This document shows positions 8,393-15,631 of a stretch of DNA of 28,728 nt, piece after piece. Source of the DNA: Oscillospiraceae bacterium (GTDB lineage Bacteria; Bacillota; Clostridia; Oscillospirales; Ruminococcaceae); assembly GCA_020024155.1 (NCBI GenBank), contig JAHHUE010000014.1, positions 1-28,728 on the forward strand, written 5' to 3'. The notes under the pieces were generated by a model. That model saw only the letters and a list, made by a program, of their open reading frames with translations. It had not been told where the DNA came from and made no database searches. Both the position numbers and the translations under genes were made by a program. How positions within the stretch are numbered: position 1 is the first letter of the stretch; every line of letters starts with the position of its first letter.

Positions 8393-8430
8393 AAAAGGTA
8401 TCTCAGAAATAAACTGAGATACCTTTTATT
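8393..8430. terminator. Bidirectional terminator between mrnC and the DNA glycosylase gene
   Basis: A perfect 14-bp stem, AAAAGGTATCTCAG (8393-8406) with CTGAGATACCTTTT (8414-8427), has a 7-nt loop. T-rich tracts lie on both sides, so it should stop transcripts from both convergent genes. The glycosylase stop codon (8426-8428) lies within it. Confidence 0.93.
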
Positions 8431-9067
8431 TTTTGCTTTTTGGTGCATAATCTGTTAAATCAGGTATGGAATTTGCAGAAATTTCCCATAAATATAGAGA
8501 TGCAACAGAACCATAAGGAGAATATCTTTTTTTATATTTTTCAAATTTTTTTCTATCAATATTTCTATGATGGTATAACATTCGCATACCTCTTTGAATG
8601 CCTAAATCTTTATAACTTAAAATATTTTTTCTTTGCATACAAAAAAGCATAATCATTTCAGCTGTCCATTCTCCAATGCCATTTAGAGAAGATAATTGTT
8701 TTATAACTTCATCATCAGATAGATTCCATAAGCTTTCTATGTCAAACTCTTTTGACTTAACTTTTTGAGCAAAGTTTTTTATATAGCCAACTTTTCTAAA
8801 AGATAAACCACATTTTTGTAGCTTGTCATCACTGATATTGCAGATATTTTCTACATTTATTATGCCAACAGTATTTTCTATGCGAGCCCAGACAGTTTTT
8901 AAAGCAGAAGATGAAATTTGCTGACCAACAATTTGTTTGACAACGCAAATAAATAAATCATTATCAACATCGCGATAAATATGACCGATTTTATCTATTG
9001 CATTTCCTAAAATTTTATCTTTTTTCTTTAAATATTCTATCTCTTTATTGCCATATTCAAAATACAT
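8426..9067 (-). CDS. HhH-GPD DNA glycosylase, AlkA type (3-methyladenine)
   Basis: A 213-residue base-excision repair enzyme of the HhH-GPD superfamily. It shows the helix-hairpin-helix LSSLNGIGEWTA (126-137) and the catalytic Asp154 in the AlkA-like DLGIQRGMRML segment. There are no C-terminal Cys residues for an Fe-S cluster, so it is not an endonuclease III. It matches the short AlkA/Mag class that lacks the N-terminal TBP-like domain. The likely substrate is alkylated adenine, as in family members; this is inferred. The ribosome site AAAGGTG precedes the ATG. The transcript appears to begin about 160 nt upstream, at a near-perfect promoter, and passes through a hairpin-rich leader ending in an intrinsic terminator, so expression may be attenuated. 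Confidence 0.88.
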   Translation of the reverse strand: MYFEYGNKEIEYLKKKDKILGNAIDKIGHIYRDVDNDLFICVVKQIVGQQISSSALKTVWARIENTVGIINVENICNISDDKLQKCGLSFRKVGYIKNFAQKVKSKEFDIESLWNLSDDEVIKQLSSLNGIGEWTAEMIMLFCMQRKNILSYKDLGIQRGMRMLYHHRNIDRKKFEKYKKRYSPYGSVASLYLWEISANSIPDLTDYAPKSKK

Positions 9068-9097
9068 ATATCACCTTTAAATGTAAAATTTATAAAC

Positions 9098-9227
9098 ATA
9101 AAAAGATAGCCATTATTATATGAACGGCTATCTTCTTACTTAAATTTTTGAGTATATCAAAAAATTAAATTATTAGAGAAAAGGATTTTGTCAAGAAGAT
9201 AGGAGGAAACCTTAAAATCTTCTTATT
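9098..9227 (-). ncRNA. Candidate small RNA or attenuator leader upstream of the glycosylase gene
   Basis: From a predicted start near 9227 the RNA contains four related segments. They are A, AAGAAGAU (9224-9217); B, CUAUCUUCUU (9202-9193); C, AAGAAGAUAGCC (9137-9126); and D, GGCUAUCUUUUU (9111-9100). A pairs with B, B with C (10 bp perfect), and C with D (a 12-bp terminator stem with one G-U and a U-run). This is the 1:2 / 2:3 / 3:4 logic of classical attenuators. The loop of A:B shows UUUCCUCCU, complementary to Shine-Dalgarno sequences. Either this is an independent ~130-nt sRNA with a C-rich seed, or it is a leader controlling the glycosylase gene. I recognise no known riboswitch family in it. 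Confidence 0.6.
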
Positions 9228-9234
9228 ATTTACA

Positions 9235-9262
9235 ATTATAGCATTAACTAAATAAATGTCAA
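9235..9262 (-). promoter_or_regulatory. Near-perfect consensus promoter for the 9098-9227 RNA
   Basis: On the minus strand TTGACA (9262-9257) is followed by a 16-bp spacer that ends in TGC, and then TATAAT (9240-9235). Both boxes are exact consensus and there is an extended TGn. It is the strongest promoter by sequence in the window, stronger than expected for a repair gene alone. Confidence 0.88.
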
Positions 9263-9282
9263 TATTCGCATATAAAACTAAA

Positions 9283-9318
9283 AATAAAAAAGGAAACAGA
9301 TTATCTGCTCCCTTTTTA
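9283..9318 (-). terminator. Terminator of the FMN-binding-like lipoprotein gene
   Basis: Read on the minus strand, AAAAAGGGAGCAGA pairs with TCTGTTTCCTTTTT around a TAA loop. The pairing is fully helical on the minus strand through G-U wobbles but mismatched (A-C) on the plus strand, which fixes its orientation. Confidence 0.85.
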
Positions 9319-9323
9319 TTTAA

Positions 9324-10199
9324 TTATTGTGCGTTTGCATAAGCTTTTTGTAAAGCTCTTTGGATGTTTGTAAGATTTATTGTTACACTTGATTTTAAAT
9401 CTTCTTCCCAGTTAAGTGCATCAGAATAATCACTTGATACACTACTGCTAGAAGAACTGCTGTTCATTTCGCTGTTTGAGTTGCTGTTATCAACTTTGCC
9501 GTCAATGTTGTCTGTCATTCCACCTGCTGTTTTGTCGTCATTTCTATCGCCGTTATTATTGCCGTCAATAATGTTTTCAGCACCATTTGCAATGTTATCT
9601 GCAATGCTTTCTACACCACTTGTAACTTCACCTGCTATATTTTCAGCACCGTTTATAGCATTGTTTACAATGTTATCAGAACTGCTTGTATCGTTGCCTA
9701 AACTGTCAGCATAGTCATCTTTTGTACTGTAAGAGCCACCATATATTACAGCTTTTGAAATTTCATCAATGTTTTTGCCAACAAGATATGATTCAAGGCT
9801 GTTAACTTGTTCATACCATTCTTTGCCAATAGGAGAAGCAGCTTTCATATTATAACTATCTCCAAGTTCTCGCTTACTTTTTATAGCTGTGTTATTTCCG
9901 TTTTTTACAATTTGACCTTTTGCGTCAAAGTAAACTTTGCTTTCAACTTCATCAATATATACTTTTTTGATTATATTGTTGGAGTCAAAAATAACTGTTG
10001 CATAAGTTGTTTTAACTACTCCTTTACCATTTTCTCCGGCTACTGATGATGAGTTTTCAGTTGTAGTGTAGCTACCAATACCTACTTTATAGTTTGTACT
10101 GTCAATAACATCAGAATTATCATCATTATCTGTGCTGCCACAAGCAACTAAAGAAAATGACAAAGCCAATGTTGTTACTAAAGCCAAGATTTTTTTCAT
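9324..10199 (-). CDS. Lipoprotein of the clostridial FMN-binding-like family with a low-complexity insertion
   Basis: A 291-residue predicted lipoprotein. The signal peptide has lipobox LVAC with lipidated Cys20, so the protein sits outside the membrane. Residues about 36-155 (YKVGIGSYTTTENSS, ATVIFDSNNIIKKVYIDEV, KSKRELGDSYNMKAASPIGK, EWYEQVNSLESYLVGK) match a common clostridial lipoprotein family related to FMN-binding domains. The family's usual ending (DLKSSVTINLTNIQRALQKA) is at 267-286. Between them lies an unusual stretch of about 100 residues (160-260) with two NGAENI repeats (183-188, 205-210), then Asn/Asp-rich and poly-Ser sequence, probably a flexible spacer. The ribosome site AAAGGAG precedes the ATG. 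FMN binding itself is uncertain, and the role is unknown. Confidence 0.75.
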   Translation of the reverse strand: MKKILALVTTLALSFSLVACGSTDNDDNSDVIDSTNYKVGIGSYTTTENSSSVAGENGKGVVKTTYATVIFDSNNIIKKVYIDEVESKVYFDAKGQIVKNGNNTAIKSKRELGDSYNMKAASPIGKEWYEQVNSLESYLVGKNIDEISKAVIYGGSYSTKDDYADSLGNDTSSSDNIVNNAINGAENIAGEVTSGVESIADNIANGAENIIDGNNNGDRNDDKTAGGMTDNIDGKVDNSNSNSEMNSSSSSSSVSSDYSDALNWEEDLKSSVTINLTNIQRALQKAYANAQ

Positions 10200-10249
10200 T
10201 TTGTATACTCCTTTTTATAATATAACACTATTTGATTTTATATTTGTGC

Positions 10250-10278
10250 TTGAGAATAATATTATCAAATTTTATAAA
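10250..10278 (+). promoter_or_regulatory. Promoter of the DAACS transporter gene
   Basis: TTGAGA (10250-10255), a 17-bp spacer and TATAAA (10273-10278). It would give a leader of about 117 nt that contains a terminator hairpin before the coding region. Confidence 0.65.
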
Positions 10279-10346
10279 AATATACTTAAATGTAATTAAA
10301 AAGATACATATTATCGTAAAAAGACAATATATATAATAATAACCTT

Positions 10347-10385
10347 AAAGGACTGTAAAAAAATTATCAGTCCTTTTTTATTTTT
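10347..10385 (+). terminator. Terminator hairpin in the leader of the transporter gene (possible attenuator)
   Basis: AAAGGACTG (10347-10355) pairs perfectly with CAGTCCTTT (10368-10376) around a 12-nt loop, followed by a T-tract. It stands between the likely promoter and the ribosome site AGAGGAGGG of the transporter, where no gene ends in this orientation. That suggests premature termination control. The rest of the 10200-10401 gap is AT-rich and holds the divergent start of the lipoprotein gene. Confidence 0.7.
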
Positions 10386-10401
10386 TAAGAGGAGGGTTTT
10401 T

Positions 10402-11676
10402 ATGAAATCTGGTGTAAAGAAAAATAGTGTGTTTAAGTCATATAGATTTCCACTTATATTGATTTTAGGCATAGTAATAGGAAGTATAATAGGCTGGTTT
10501 AACCCTGAATTTGGTAAAAAACTAAAACCATTTGGAGATATTTTTCTTAATTTGGTATTTTCCATAGTTGTTCCAGTTGTATTTTTCTCAATTGCAAGTG
10601 CAGTTGCATCAATGACAAATATGAAAAGACTTGGAAAAATATTGGGATATATGTTTGTGGTTTTTGTTATTACAGGCGTTATTGCAGCAATTATTATGTG
10701 TGGTGCTGTACATATTATGGACCCTACAAAAGATACAAAATTTGAACTGACAGCAACAGAAGTTGAAGAAGCACCAGCACTTTCAACACAAATTGTGGCA
10801 GCTGTGACTGTTGATGATTTTCCGTTGCTTATATCAAGGAAAAATATACTTCCACTTATTTTAATGAGTATATTTTTTGGTTTTGTTGTTACATCATTTG
10901 GAGAAAAGGGTAAAAAGATGGCTGAAACATTATCATTTTTATCAGACATCTTTATGAAAATGATAAAATATATAATGTATTATGCTCCAATTGGTCTTGG
11001 TGCATATTTTGCTTATCTTGTTGCAGACCTTGGCCCACAGCTTATTGGTGTATATGCAAAAACTATGCTTGGTTTATATTATCCACTGTGTGTCGCATAT
11101 TTCTTTATTGCATTTTTTATTTACACATATTTTGCAGGTGGTATGCTTGGAGTTAAAACTTTCTTTAAAAATATTTTGCCATCAGCAGCAACAAGTTTGG
11201 CAACACAAAGCTCTATTGCTACTTTACCAGTAAATATGGAAGTTTGCGAAAAAATAGGTGTGCCAAAAGATATAAGAGAAATTGTTTTGCCAATTGGTGC
11301 AACAATGCATATGGACGGTTCATGTTTTTCTGCAATTTTGAAAATTGCTTTGGTATATGAGATGTTTGGCAATGACTTTGCTGGTTGGGGAGTATGGATT
11401 CCGGCAATTTTAATTGCAATAATGTCTGGTATGGTTATGTCTGGTGTTCCAGGAGGTGGACTTATTGGAGAAATGTTGATTATGACAGTTTATGGCTTTC
11501 CAATGGAAGCTTTTCCAATAATTGCAACTGTTGGATTTTTAGTTGATGCACCGGCAACACTTATAAATGCGACAGGTGACGGCGTAACAGCAATGATGGT
11601 TACACGACTTATAGAAGGTAAAAACTGGCTAAAAGATAAAAATACTAATAAAAAAGTTGATAATAATTGCATATAA
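10402..11676 (+). CDS. Dicarboxylate/amino acid:cation symporter (DAACS family), atypical binding site
   Basis: A 424-residue sodium- or proton-coupled symporter with the GltPh/SstT fold: eight membrane spans and two re-entrant hairpins. The Ser-rich hairpin (ATSLATQSSIATLPVNME), the LPIGATMHMDGS motif (HMDGS 303-307) and SGVPGGGLIGE are all present. In the last helix the usual DxxRT motif reads D382-A-P-A385-T386, then LINATGD. The Arg that binds the side-chain carboxylate of glutamate or aspartate is replaced by Ala, so the substrate is probably neutral (for example serine, threonine or alanine) or otherwise different. NMDGT is HMDGS. The ribosome site is AGAGGAGGG. The gene appears monocistronic, with an attenuator-like leader; no clear terminator follows it. 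Confidence 0.88.
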   Translation: MKSGVKKNSVFKSYRFPLILILGIVIGSIIGWFNPEFGKKLKPFGDIFLNLVFSIVVPVVFFSIASAVASMTNMKRLGKILGYMFVVFVITGVIAAIIMCGAVHIMDPTKDTKFELTATEVEEAPALSTQIVAAVTVDDFPLLISRKNILPLILMSIFFGFVVTSFGEKGKKMAETLSFLSDIFMKMIKYIMYYAPIGLGAYFAYLVADLGPQLIGVYAKTMLGLYYPLCVAYFFIAFFIYTYFAGGMLGVKTFFKNILPSAATSLATQSSIATLPVNMEVCEKIGVPKDIREIVLPIGATMHMDGSCFSAILKIALVYEMFGNDFAGWGVWIPAILIAIMSGMVMSGVPGGGLIGEMLIMTVYGFPMEAFPIIATVGFLVDAPATLINATGDGVTAMMVTRLIEGKNWLKDKNTNKKVDNNCI

Positions 11677-11727
11677 ATTCAATTATTACAGAATACTTAA
11701 TATATAATGAAAATATGGTAAAAAGTA

Positions 11728-11756
11728 TTGACTTTAACTAGGTGTTAATGTAAAAT
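11728..11756 (+). promoter_or_regulatory. Promoter of the lipoprotein-MBOAT-DHHW cluster
   Basis: TTGACT (11728-11733), a 17-bp spacer and TAAAAT (11751-11756), about 60 nt before the lipoprotein start. Confidence 0.75.
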
Positions 11757-11816
11757 CTAGACGAGAAATTGGAGTATATATTGAATACTCTGAAAAAATC
11801 AAATAGGAGAAACTAA

Positions 11817-12305
11817 ATGAAAAAAATATTAGCAATTATAATGGCTGCAACATTAGCAATTTCAATGGTAGCATGCGGCTCAAAAGATGATTCTGGTGAA
11901 ACTGCTCCATCAAACGGCACACCATCCGGTACACTTAGCGAAATTATGGAAAAAATTAAAGATGTACCATCATTGGAAATCCAAACAATAGAAGCTGAAA
12001 TGACAGCAGATGATTGGGAATATCACACAAAAATTACTATGCCAAAAGGTGCTGAAGGTATGATTAGCGATGCTATGATGAGCTCACAAGCACACTCAAT
12101 CGTTCTTATTAGACTTCCAAAAGATGCTGATGGCGATGCAATTGTAAATGAACTTCTCACAAAGAACTCTGAAGGTCCAAGCAAATGGATTTGTGTAGAT
12201 GCAGAAAAAGTTGAAGTTGTTCGTAGAGGCGATATCATCTTGTTTGTACAGAGTTGGGAAGATACAGCTAAAGAAATTGTATCAAAATTTAACGAACTTA
12301 AATAA
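11817..12305 (+). CDS. Small lipoprotein, DUF4358-like, linked to MBOAT and DHHW genes
   Basis: A 162-residue predicted lipoprotein. The signal peptide ends in SMVAC with Cys20 as the lipidation site. Residues 21-40 are a Ser/Thr/Gly/Pro linker. The remaining globular part has alternating strands ending in VEVVRRGDIILFVQSWEDTAKEIV. Its size, the pattern of a value that is scored and summed, and its place beside MBOAT and DHHW genes resemble DUF4358 lipoproteins, which often sit in such clusters in Clostridia; this match is from memory. It uses more GC-rich codons than the MBOAT gene and probably is more highly expressed, since a terminator separates it from the next gene. The biochemical role is unknown. 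Confidence 0.7.
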   Translation: MKKILAIIMAATLAISMVACGSKDDSGETAPSNGTPSGTLSEIMEKIKDVPSLEIQTIEAEMTADDWEYHTKITMPKGAEGMISDAMMSSQAHSIVLIRLPKDADGDAIVNELLTKNSEGPSKWICVDAEKVEVVRRGDIILFVQSWEDTAKEIVSKFNELK

Positions 12306-12315
12306 GAATAAATTG

Positions 12316-12352
12316 CCCGACGAAATTAACTTTTCGTCGGGTATAATTTTTT
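12316..12352 (+). terminator. Terminator between the lipoprotein and MBOAT genes
   Basis: A perfect 10-bp stem, CCCGACGAAA (12316-12325) with TTTCGTCGGG (12332-12341), has a 6-nt loop. A T-run (12347-12352) starts 5 nt after the stem. It is probably partial, so that most transcripts end after the lipoprotein and some reach the two downstream genes. Confidence 0.85.
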
Positions 12353-12370
12353 AAAAAAGGATACAACTAA

Positions 12371-13774
12371 ATGATTTTTTCTTCTATAACATTTATATAC
12401 TATTTTTTACCAATAACTTTATTGATTTATTATCTTGTACCTAAAAATTTTAAAAACTTGGTATTACTTATATCAAGCCTTATCTTCTATCTAAGTGGAG
12501 AAGGTTGGTATGTATCTTTATTGCTTTTTTCTTCTGTATCGGACTATTTACATAGTTTGGCAATTGAAAAATATAGAGGTACAAAAAAAGCAAAATATCT
12601 TCTTATCTCTTCAATAGTAATAAATATCGGTTTGTTGGGATATTTTAAATATACAGATTTCTTTATAAGTAATATAAATGCAGTTTTAGGTACAAGTATT
12701 CCACTTTTACACACAAAACTTCCTGTTGGTATAAGCTTTTTTACATTCCAAACTATGAGCTATACAATAGATGTTTATCGTGGAAGAGTTAGAGCTCAAA
12801 AAAGCTTAACAAGTCTTGCAACCTTTGTTTGTCTTTTCCCACAACTTGTTGCAGGTCCAATTGTAAGATATTCAGATATTGATGCACAACTTGAAAACAG
12901 AACAATTACATTATCGCAGATTTCTTATGGTATAGAGAGATTTGTAATTGGTCTTAGTAAAAAAGTTATAATTGCAAACAATATGGGGGAATTATGTAAA
13001 CTGTATATAGATAGCGGAGAAATAACAGTTTTATTTGCCTGGCTTTATGCTATTGGCTTTACATTACAGATTTACTTTGATTTTTCCGGTTATAGTGATA
13101 TGGCTATTGGTCTTGGTGCAATGTTTGGGTTTACATTCCCAGAAAACTTCAACTACCCTTATATTTCAAAAAGTATAACAGAGTTTTGGCGTCGTTGGCA
13201 TATGACCCTCAGCAGTTGGTTTAAAGATTATGTTTATATACCAATGGGAGGAAACAGAGTATCAAAACCAAGATGGATTTTTAATATAGTAACAGTTTGG
13301 TTTTTAACTGGTTTTTGGCATGGTGCTCAATGGAATTTTATAGCATGGGGTATACTTTTTGGAGCAGTATTGGTATTTGAAAAGCTTGTTTTATCAAAAG
13401 TTCTTGATAAAATGCCAAAAATAATAAATCATATTTATGTTTTAATTATTGTTATAATCAGTTTTGTATTGTTTAATGCAACAAGTATAACAGCAGCATT
13501 TAAAGATATAGGAATGTTGTTTGGCTTTGGTACAAGTGCAATTTATGGTATGCAAAGTGTATACTATTTTAAGAGCTATGCAGTTATGATGATAATTGCA
13601 ATAATTGGTGCTACACCTATACCTAAAAATATTTGCGATAAAGTATTTTCATCAAATATAGGTAAAAAAGTAGAAATTATAGTTAAACCATTGTGCTTGG
13701 CAATTCTTGTTATAGTTTGTACAGCATATATAGTAGATGGTTCATTTAATCCATTTTTGTATTTTAGATTTTAA
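12371..13774 (+). CDS. MBOAT family O-acyltransferase (AlgI/PatA-like)
   Basis: A 467-residue polytopic membrane protein of the membrane-bound O-acyltransferase family. It has the signature FWRRWHMTLSSWFKDYVYIP (His277) and the catalytic His317 in WFLTGFWHGAQWNFIAWG. About ten hydrophobic spans are visible. Such proteins carry acyl groups, usually acetyl, from the cytoplasm across the membrane and pass them to an extracellular SGNH-type transferase that modifies polysaccharide or wall polymer. The partner is very likely the DHHW protein encoded 13 nt downstream. The SD is weak (AAGG 10 nt before ATG), and the terminator just upstream suggests low expression. Whether the target is an exopolysaccharide, peptidoglycan or teichoic acid cannot be told from the sequence. 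Confidence 0.93.
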   Translation: MIFSSITFIYYFLPITLLIYYLVPKNFKNLVLLISSLIFYLSGEGWYVSLLLFSSVSDYLHSLAIEKYRGTKKAKYLLISSIVINIGLLGYFKYTDFFISNINAVLGTSIPLLHTKLPVGISFFTFQTMSYTIDVYRGRVRAQKSLTSLATFVCLFPQLVAGPIVRYSDIDAQLENRTITLSQISYGIERFVIGLSKKVIIANNMGELCKLYIDSGEITVLFAWLYAIGFTLQIYFDFSGYSDMAIGLGAMFGFTFPENFNYPYISKSITEFWRRWHMTLSSWFKDYVYIPMGGNRVSKPRWIFNIVTVWFLTGFWHGAQWNFIAWGILFGAVLVFEKLVLSKVLDKMPKIINHIYVLIIVIISFVLFNATSITAAFKDIGMLFGFGTSAIYGMQSVYYFKSYAVMMIIAIIGATPIPKNICDKVFSSNIGKKVEIIVKPLCLAILVIVCTAYIVDGSFNPFLYFRF

Positions 13775-13787
13775 CAGGAGGTTATAA

Positions 13788-14888
13788 ATGAATAATAAAA
13801 TAAAAAGTATTGTAACTTGCTGTGTTTTTTTTGCTATGATAGCTGGATTTATGATTTACTCAATTGCATTGCCAGATACAGATTTATCAAAATCAGAACG
13901 CAGAAAACTTGAGAAATTTCCGGAATTTTCAGTAAAAAAAGTAATGGACGGAAGTTATCTTAATAAATTTGAAAAATACGCTCAGGAACAGTTTCCGTTC
14001 AGAGATGATTTTAGAGGACTAAAATCATTTGTTGCACTTGATATTTTTGCAAAACAAGATAATAACAACCTTTTTGTAAAAGATGACGCAATATATCATA
14101 TTGAATTTCCTTTGCGTGAAAAAGAGATATATAATGTAGCATATAAATTTAATAAAATATACGATATGTATCTTAATGAAAGCAATAACTGTTATTATGC
14201 AATTATTCCCGATAAGAGTTATTATACTGCTCAAAATAAGCTGTATATGGACTATAATAAGTTACAGAGTATAATGCAGGAAAATGTAAAGAATATGGAG
14301 TATATAAATTTATTTGATGTGTTATCAACAGATGATTATTATGCAACAGATTCTCACTGGAAACAAGAAAAACTTCAAAATGTTGTTAATAGATTAGGTG
14401 AAAAAATGGGATTTAAACCTGCTGATTTTAACAACTACACTATGAATACAGTTGGAGACTTTAACGGCGTTTATCATGGTCAATTAGCTATGAATATAAA
14501 GCCGGATAAACTTAACTATATGACTAATGAAGTGCTTGAAAATGCCACAGTATACAACCACGAAACTCAAAAAGAAATGCCTGTTTATACTTTGGAAAAA
14601 TATAACACAGGTGTTGACCCATATAACATATTCTTAACAGGTCCAATCACTATGGTTACACTGACTAATAATATGGCACAGACAGACAGAGAGTTAATTA
14701 TATTTAGAGATTCTTTTGGTTCGTCAATTACTCCTATGCTTTTGGAAAGCTATAAATCAATTACACTTGTTGATTTACGATATATATCTGCATCACTATT
14801 GAAAGATTATATTGATTTTGAAAATAAAGATGTGCTATTTATGTATAGTACAACTATTTTAAATAATTCAACAGGACTTAAATTATAA
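13788..14888 (+). CDS. DHHW/AlgJ-like extracellular acetyltransferase partner of MBOAT
   Basis: A 366-residue protein with one N-terminal membrane anchor (about 7-28) and an outside domain of the DHHW/AlgX-AlgJ type (SGNH-like fold). The opening LSKSERRKLEKFPEFS and FEKYAQEQFPFRDDFRGLKS are typical. The catalytic Asp-His pair lies in D188-S189-H190-W191, a variant of the DHHW motif that keeps the Asp and second His. The probable nucleophile is Ser309 in FRDSFGSSI. It is expected to take an acyl group delivered by the MBOAT protein and transfer it to a surface polymer. The SD AGGAGG lies just before the ATG, and the gene ends the cluster. Confidence 0.88.
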   Translation: MNNKIKSIVTCCVFFAMIAGFMIYSIALPDTDLSKSERRKLEKFPEFSVKKVMDGSYLNKFEKYAQEQFPFRDDFRGLKSFVALDIFAKQDNNNLFVKDDAIYHIEFPLREKEIYNVAYKFNKIYDMYLNESNNCYYAIIPDKSYYTAQNKLYMDYNKLQSIMQENVKNMEYINLFDVLSTDDYYATDSHWKQEKLQNVVNRLGEKMGFKPADFNNYTMNTVGDFNGVYHGQLAMNIKPDKLNYMTNEVLENATVYNHETQKEMPVYTLEKYNTGVDPYNIFLTGPITMVTLTNNMAQTDRELIIFRDSFGSSITPMLLESYKSITLVDLRYISASLLKDYIDFENKDVLFMYSTTILNNSTGLKL

Positions 14889-14891
14889 AAT

Positions 14892-14930
14892 AAAACCTTA
14901 TCGACAGAATAAAGTCGATAAGGTTTTTTA
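14892..14930. terminator. Bidirectional terminator between the DHHW gene and the uridine-kinase-like gene
   Basis: A perfect 14-bp stem, AAAACCTTATCGAC (14892-14905) with GTCGATAAGGTTTT (14914-14927), has an 8-nt loop. There are T-runs on both strands, as needed between convergent genes. Confidence 0.93.
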
Positions 14931-14931
14931 T

Positions 14932-15509
14932 TTAAAAAAGATTAGTTGTATCAAATGATATATCACAACGCTCTTGTGTTTTAAAATAATTAAAATACTC
15001 TTCTTCTTTTGGTATCCATTCATTTATAAATCGTTGTAATGTTTTTTCAGAATTTCTTTTCTTTATTCTTTCAATTTGAATATTACTGTCAACAGAAAGA
15101 AAAATTTTGTAATCATAATATTGGAATAGGTGAGGGTGTAAAGAGTAAACACCTTCTACAATGTTTAGTTTTTGATGTTTGATATTGCAAGATTTAATCA
15201 TAGATATTGTCTTGCAATCAAATATATTATATGTAAAATCTACTTTGGATAAGATATTATCAATAATTTCGTTTTTAAATCTAATATAATCAACATTTCC
15301 ATCAATTTCAGAAAGTCTTTCTGTTGTTCTCAGTGATGGAGTAAGAAAAAATCATCAATACTAAAAATATTACATACAAAATTATTTTTTATAAAATTGC
15401 ATAAAATAGTTTTTCCACTGGCACATCTGCCATCTATTGCAATTATAATTGTGTCCTTATCACTTTTATTTAAAATTGAATTTATATCATTTAAAATTTC
15501 ATTATACAT
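14932..15509 (-). pseudogene. Uridine kinase-like P-loop NTPase, split by a single-base frameshift in a homopolymer
   Basis: The minus strand from the ATG at 15509 encodes a P-loop kinase start with Walker A DGRCASGKT (residues 26-34) and then SIDDFF, after which the frame ends within four codons at a TGA. The continuation lies in another frame, down to 14932: LTPSLRTTERLSEIDGNVDY, IVEGVYSLHPHLFQYYDYK, then an IERIKKRNSEKTLQRF lid and a C-terminus typical of uridine kinase-family proteins. The break is exactly at a run of six T (minus strand, 15351-15346). Seven T would restore one frame of about 192 codons. SD AAAGGA and an extended -10 promoter are intact. Options are a sequencing or assembly slip, a recent frameshift, or slippage-based control. 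The family is related to uridine kinase and phosphoribulokinase; the true substrate is unknown. Confidence 0.82.
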
Positions 15510-15539
15510 AGTAAAATCCTTTTGTAAAAGTTTTAAAAA

Positions 15540-15568
15540 ATTATAGCATAGTAAAATTTAAAAGTCTA
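15540..15568 (-). promoter_or_regulatory. Promoter of the uridine-kinase-like gene
   Basis: On the minus strand TAGACT (15568-15563), a 17-bp spacer and an extended -10, TGC-TATAAT (TATAAT at 15545-15540). A 30-nt leader to the ATG carries the ribosome site AAAGGA. Confidence 0.75.
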
Positions 15569-15631
15569 TGTGTATAAATACATAAAAATGTGGAATATTA
15601 AAATTAAACAAATATGCAAAAGGAGTTTAAA

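Noticed and set aside
8440..8652. Plus-strand open frame inside the DNA glycosylase gene
   Set aside because: It is antisense to a gene with clear HhH-GPD motifs, has no ribosome site and shows no family resemblance.
9103..9224. Inverted repeats as the ends of a small transposable element
   Set aside because: The repeats do not flank target duplications, and they fit an RNA switch with promoter and terminator. No copy was seen elsewhere in the window.
15331..15360. TGA recoding as an explanation for the split kinase gene
   Set aside because: Reading through the TGA keeps the wrong frame; the homologous continuation is in a different frame, so one base is missing.
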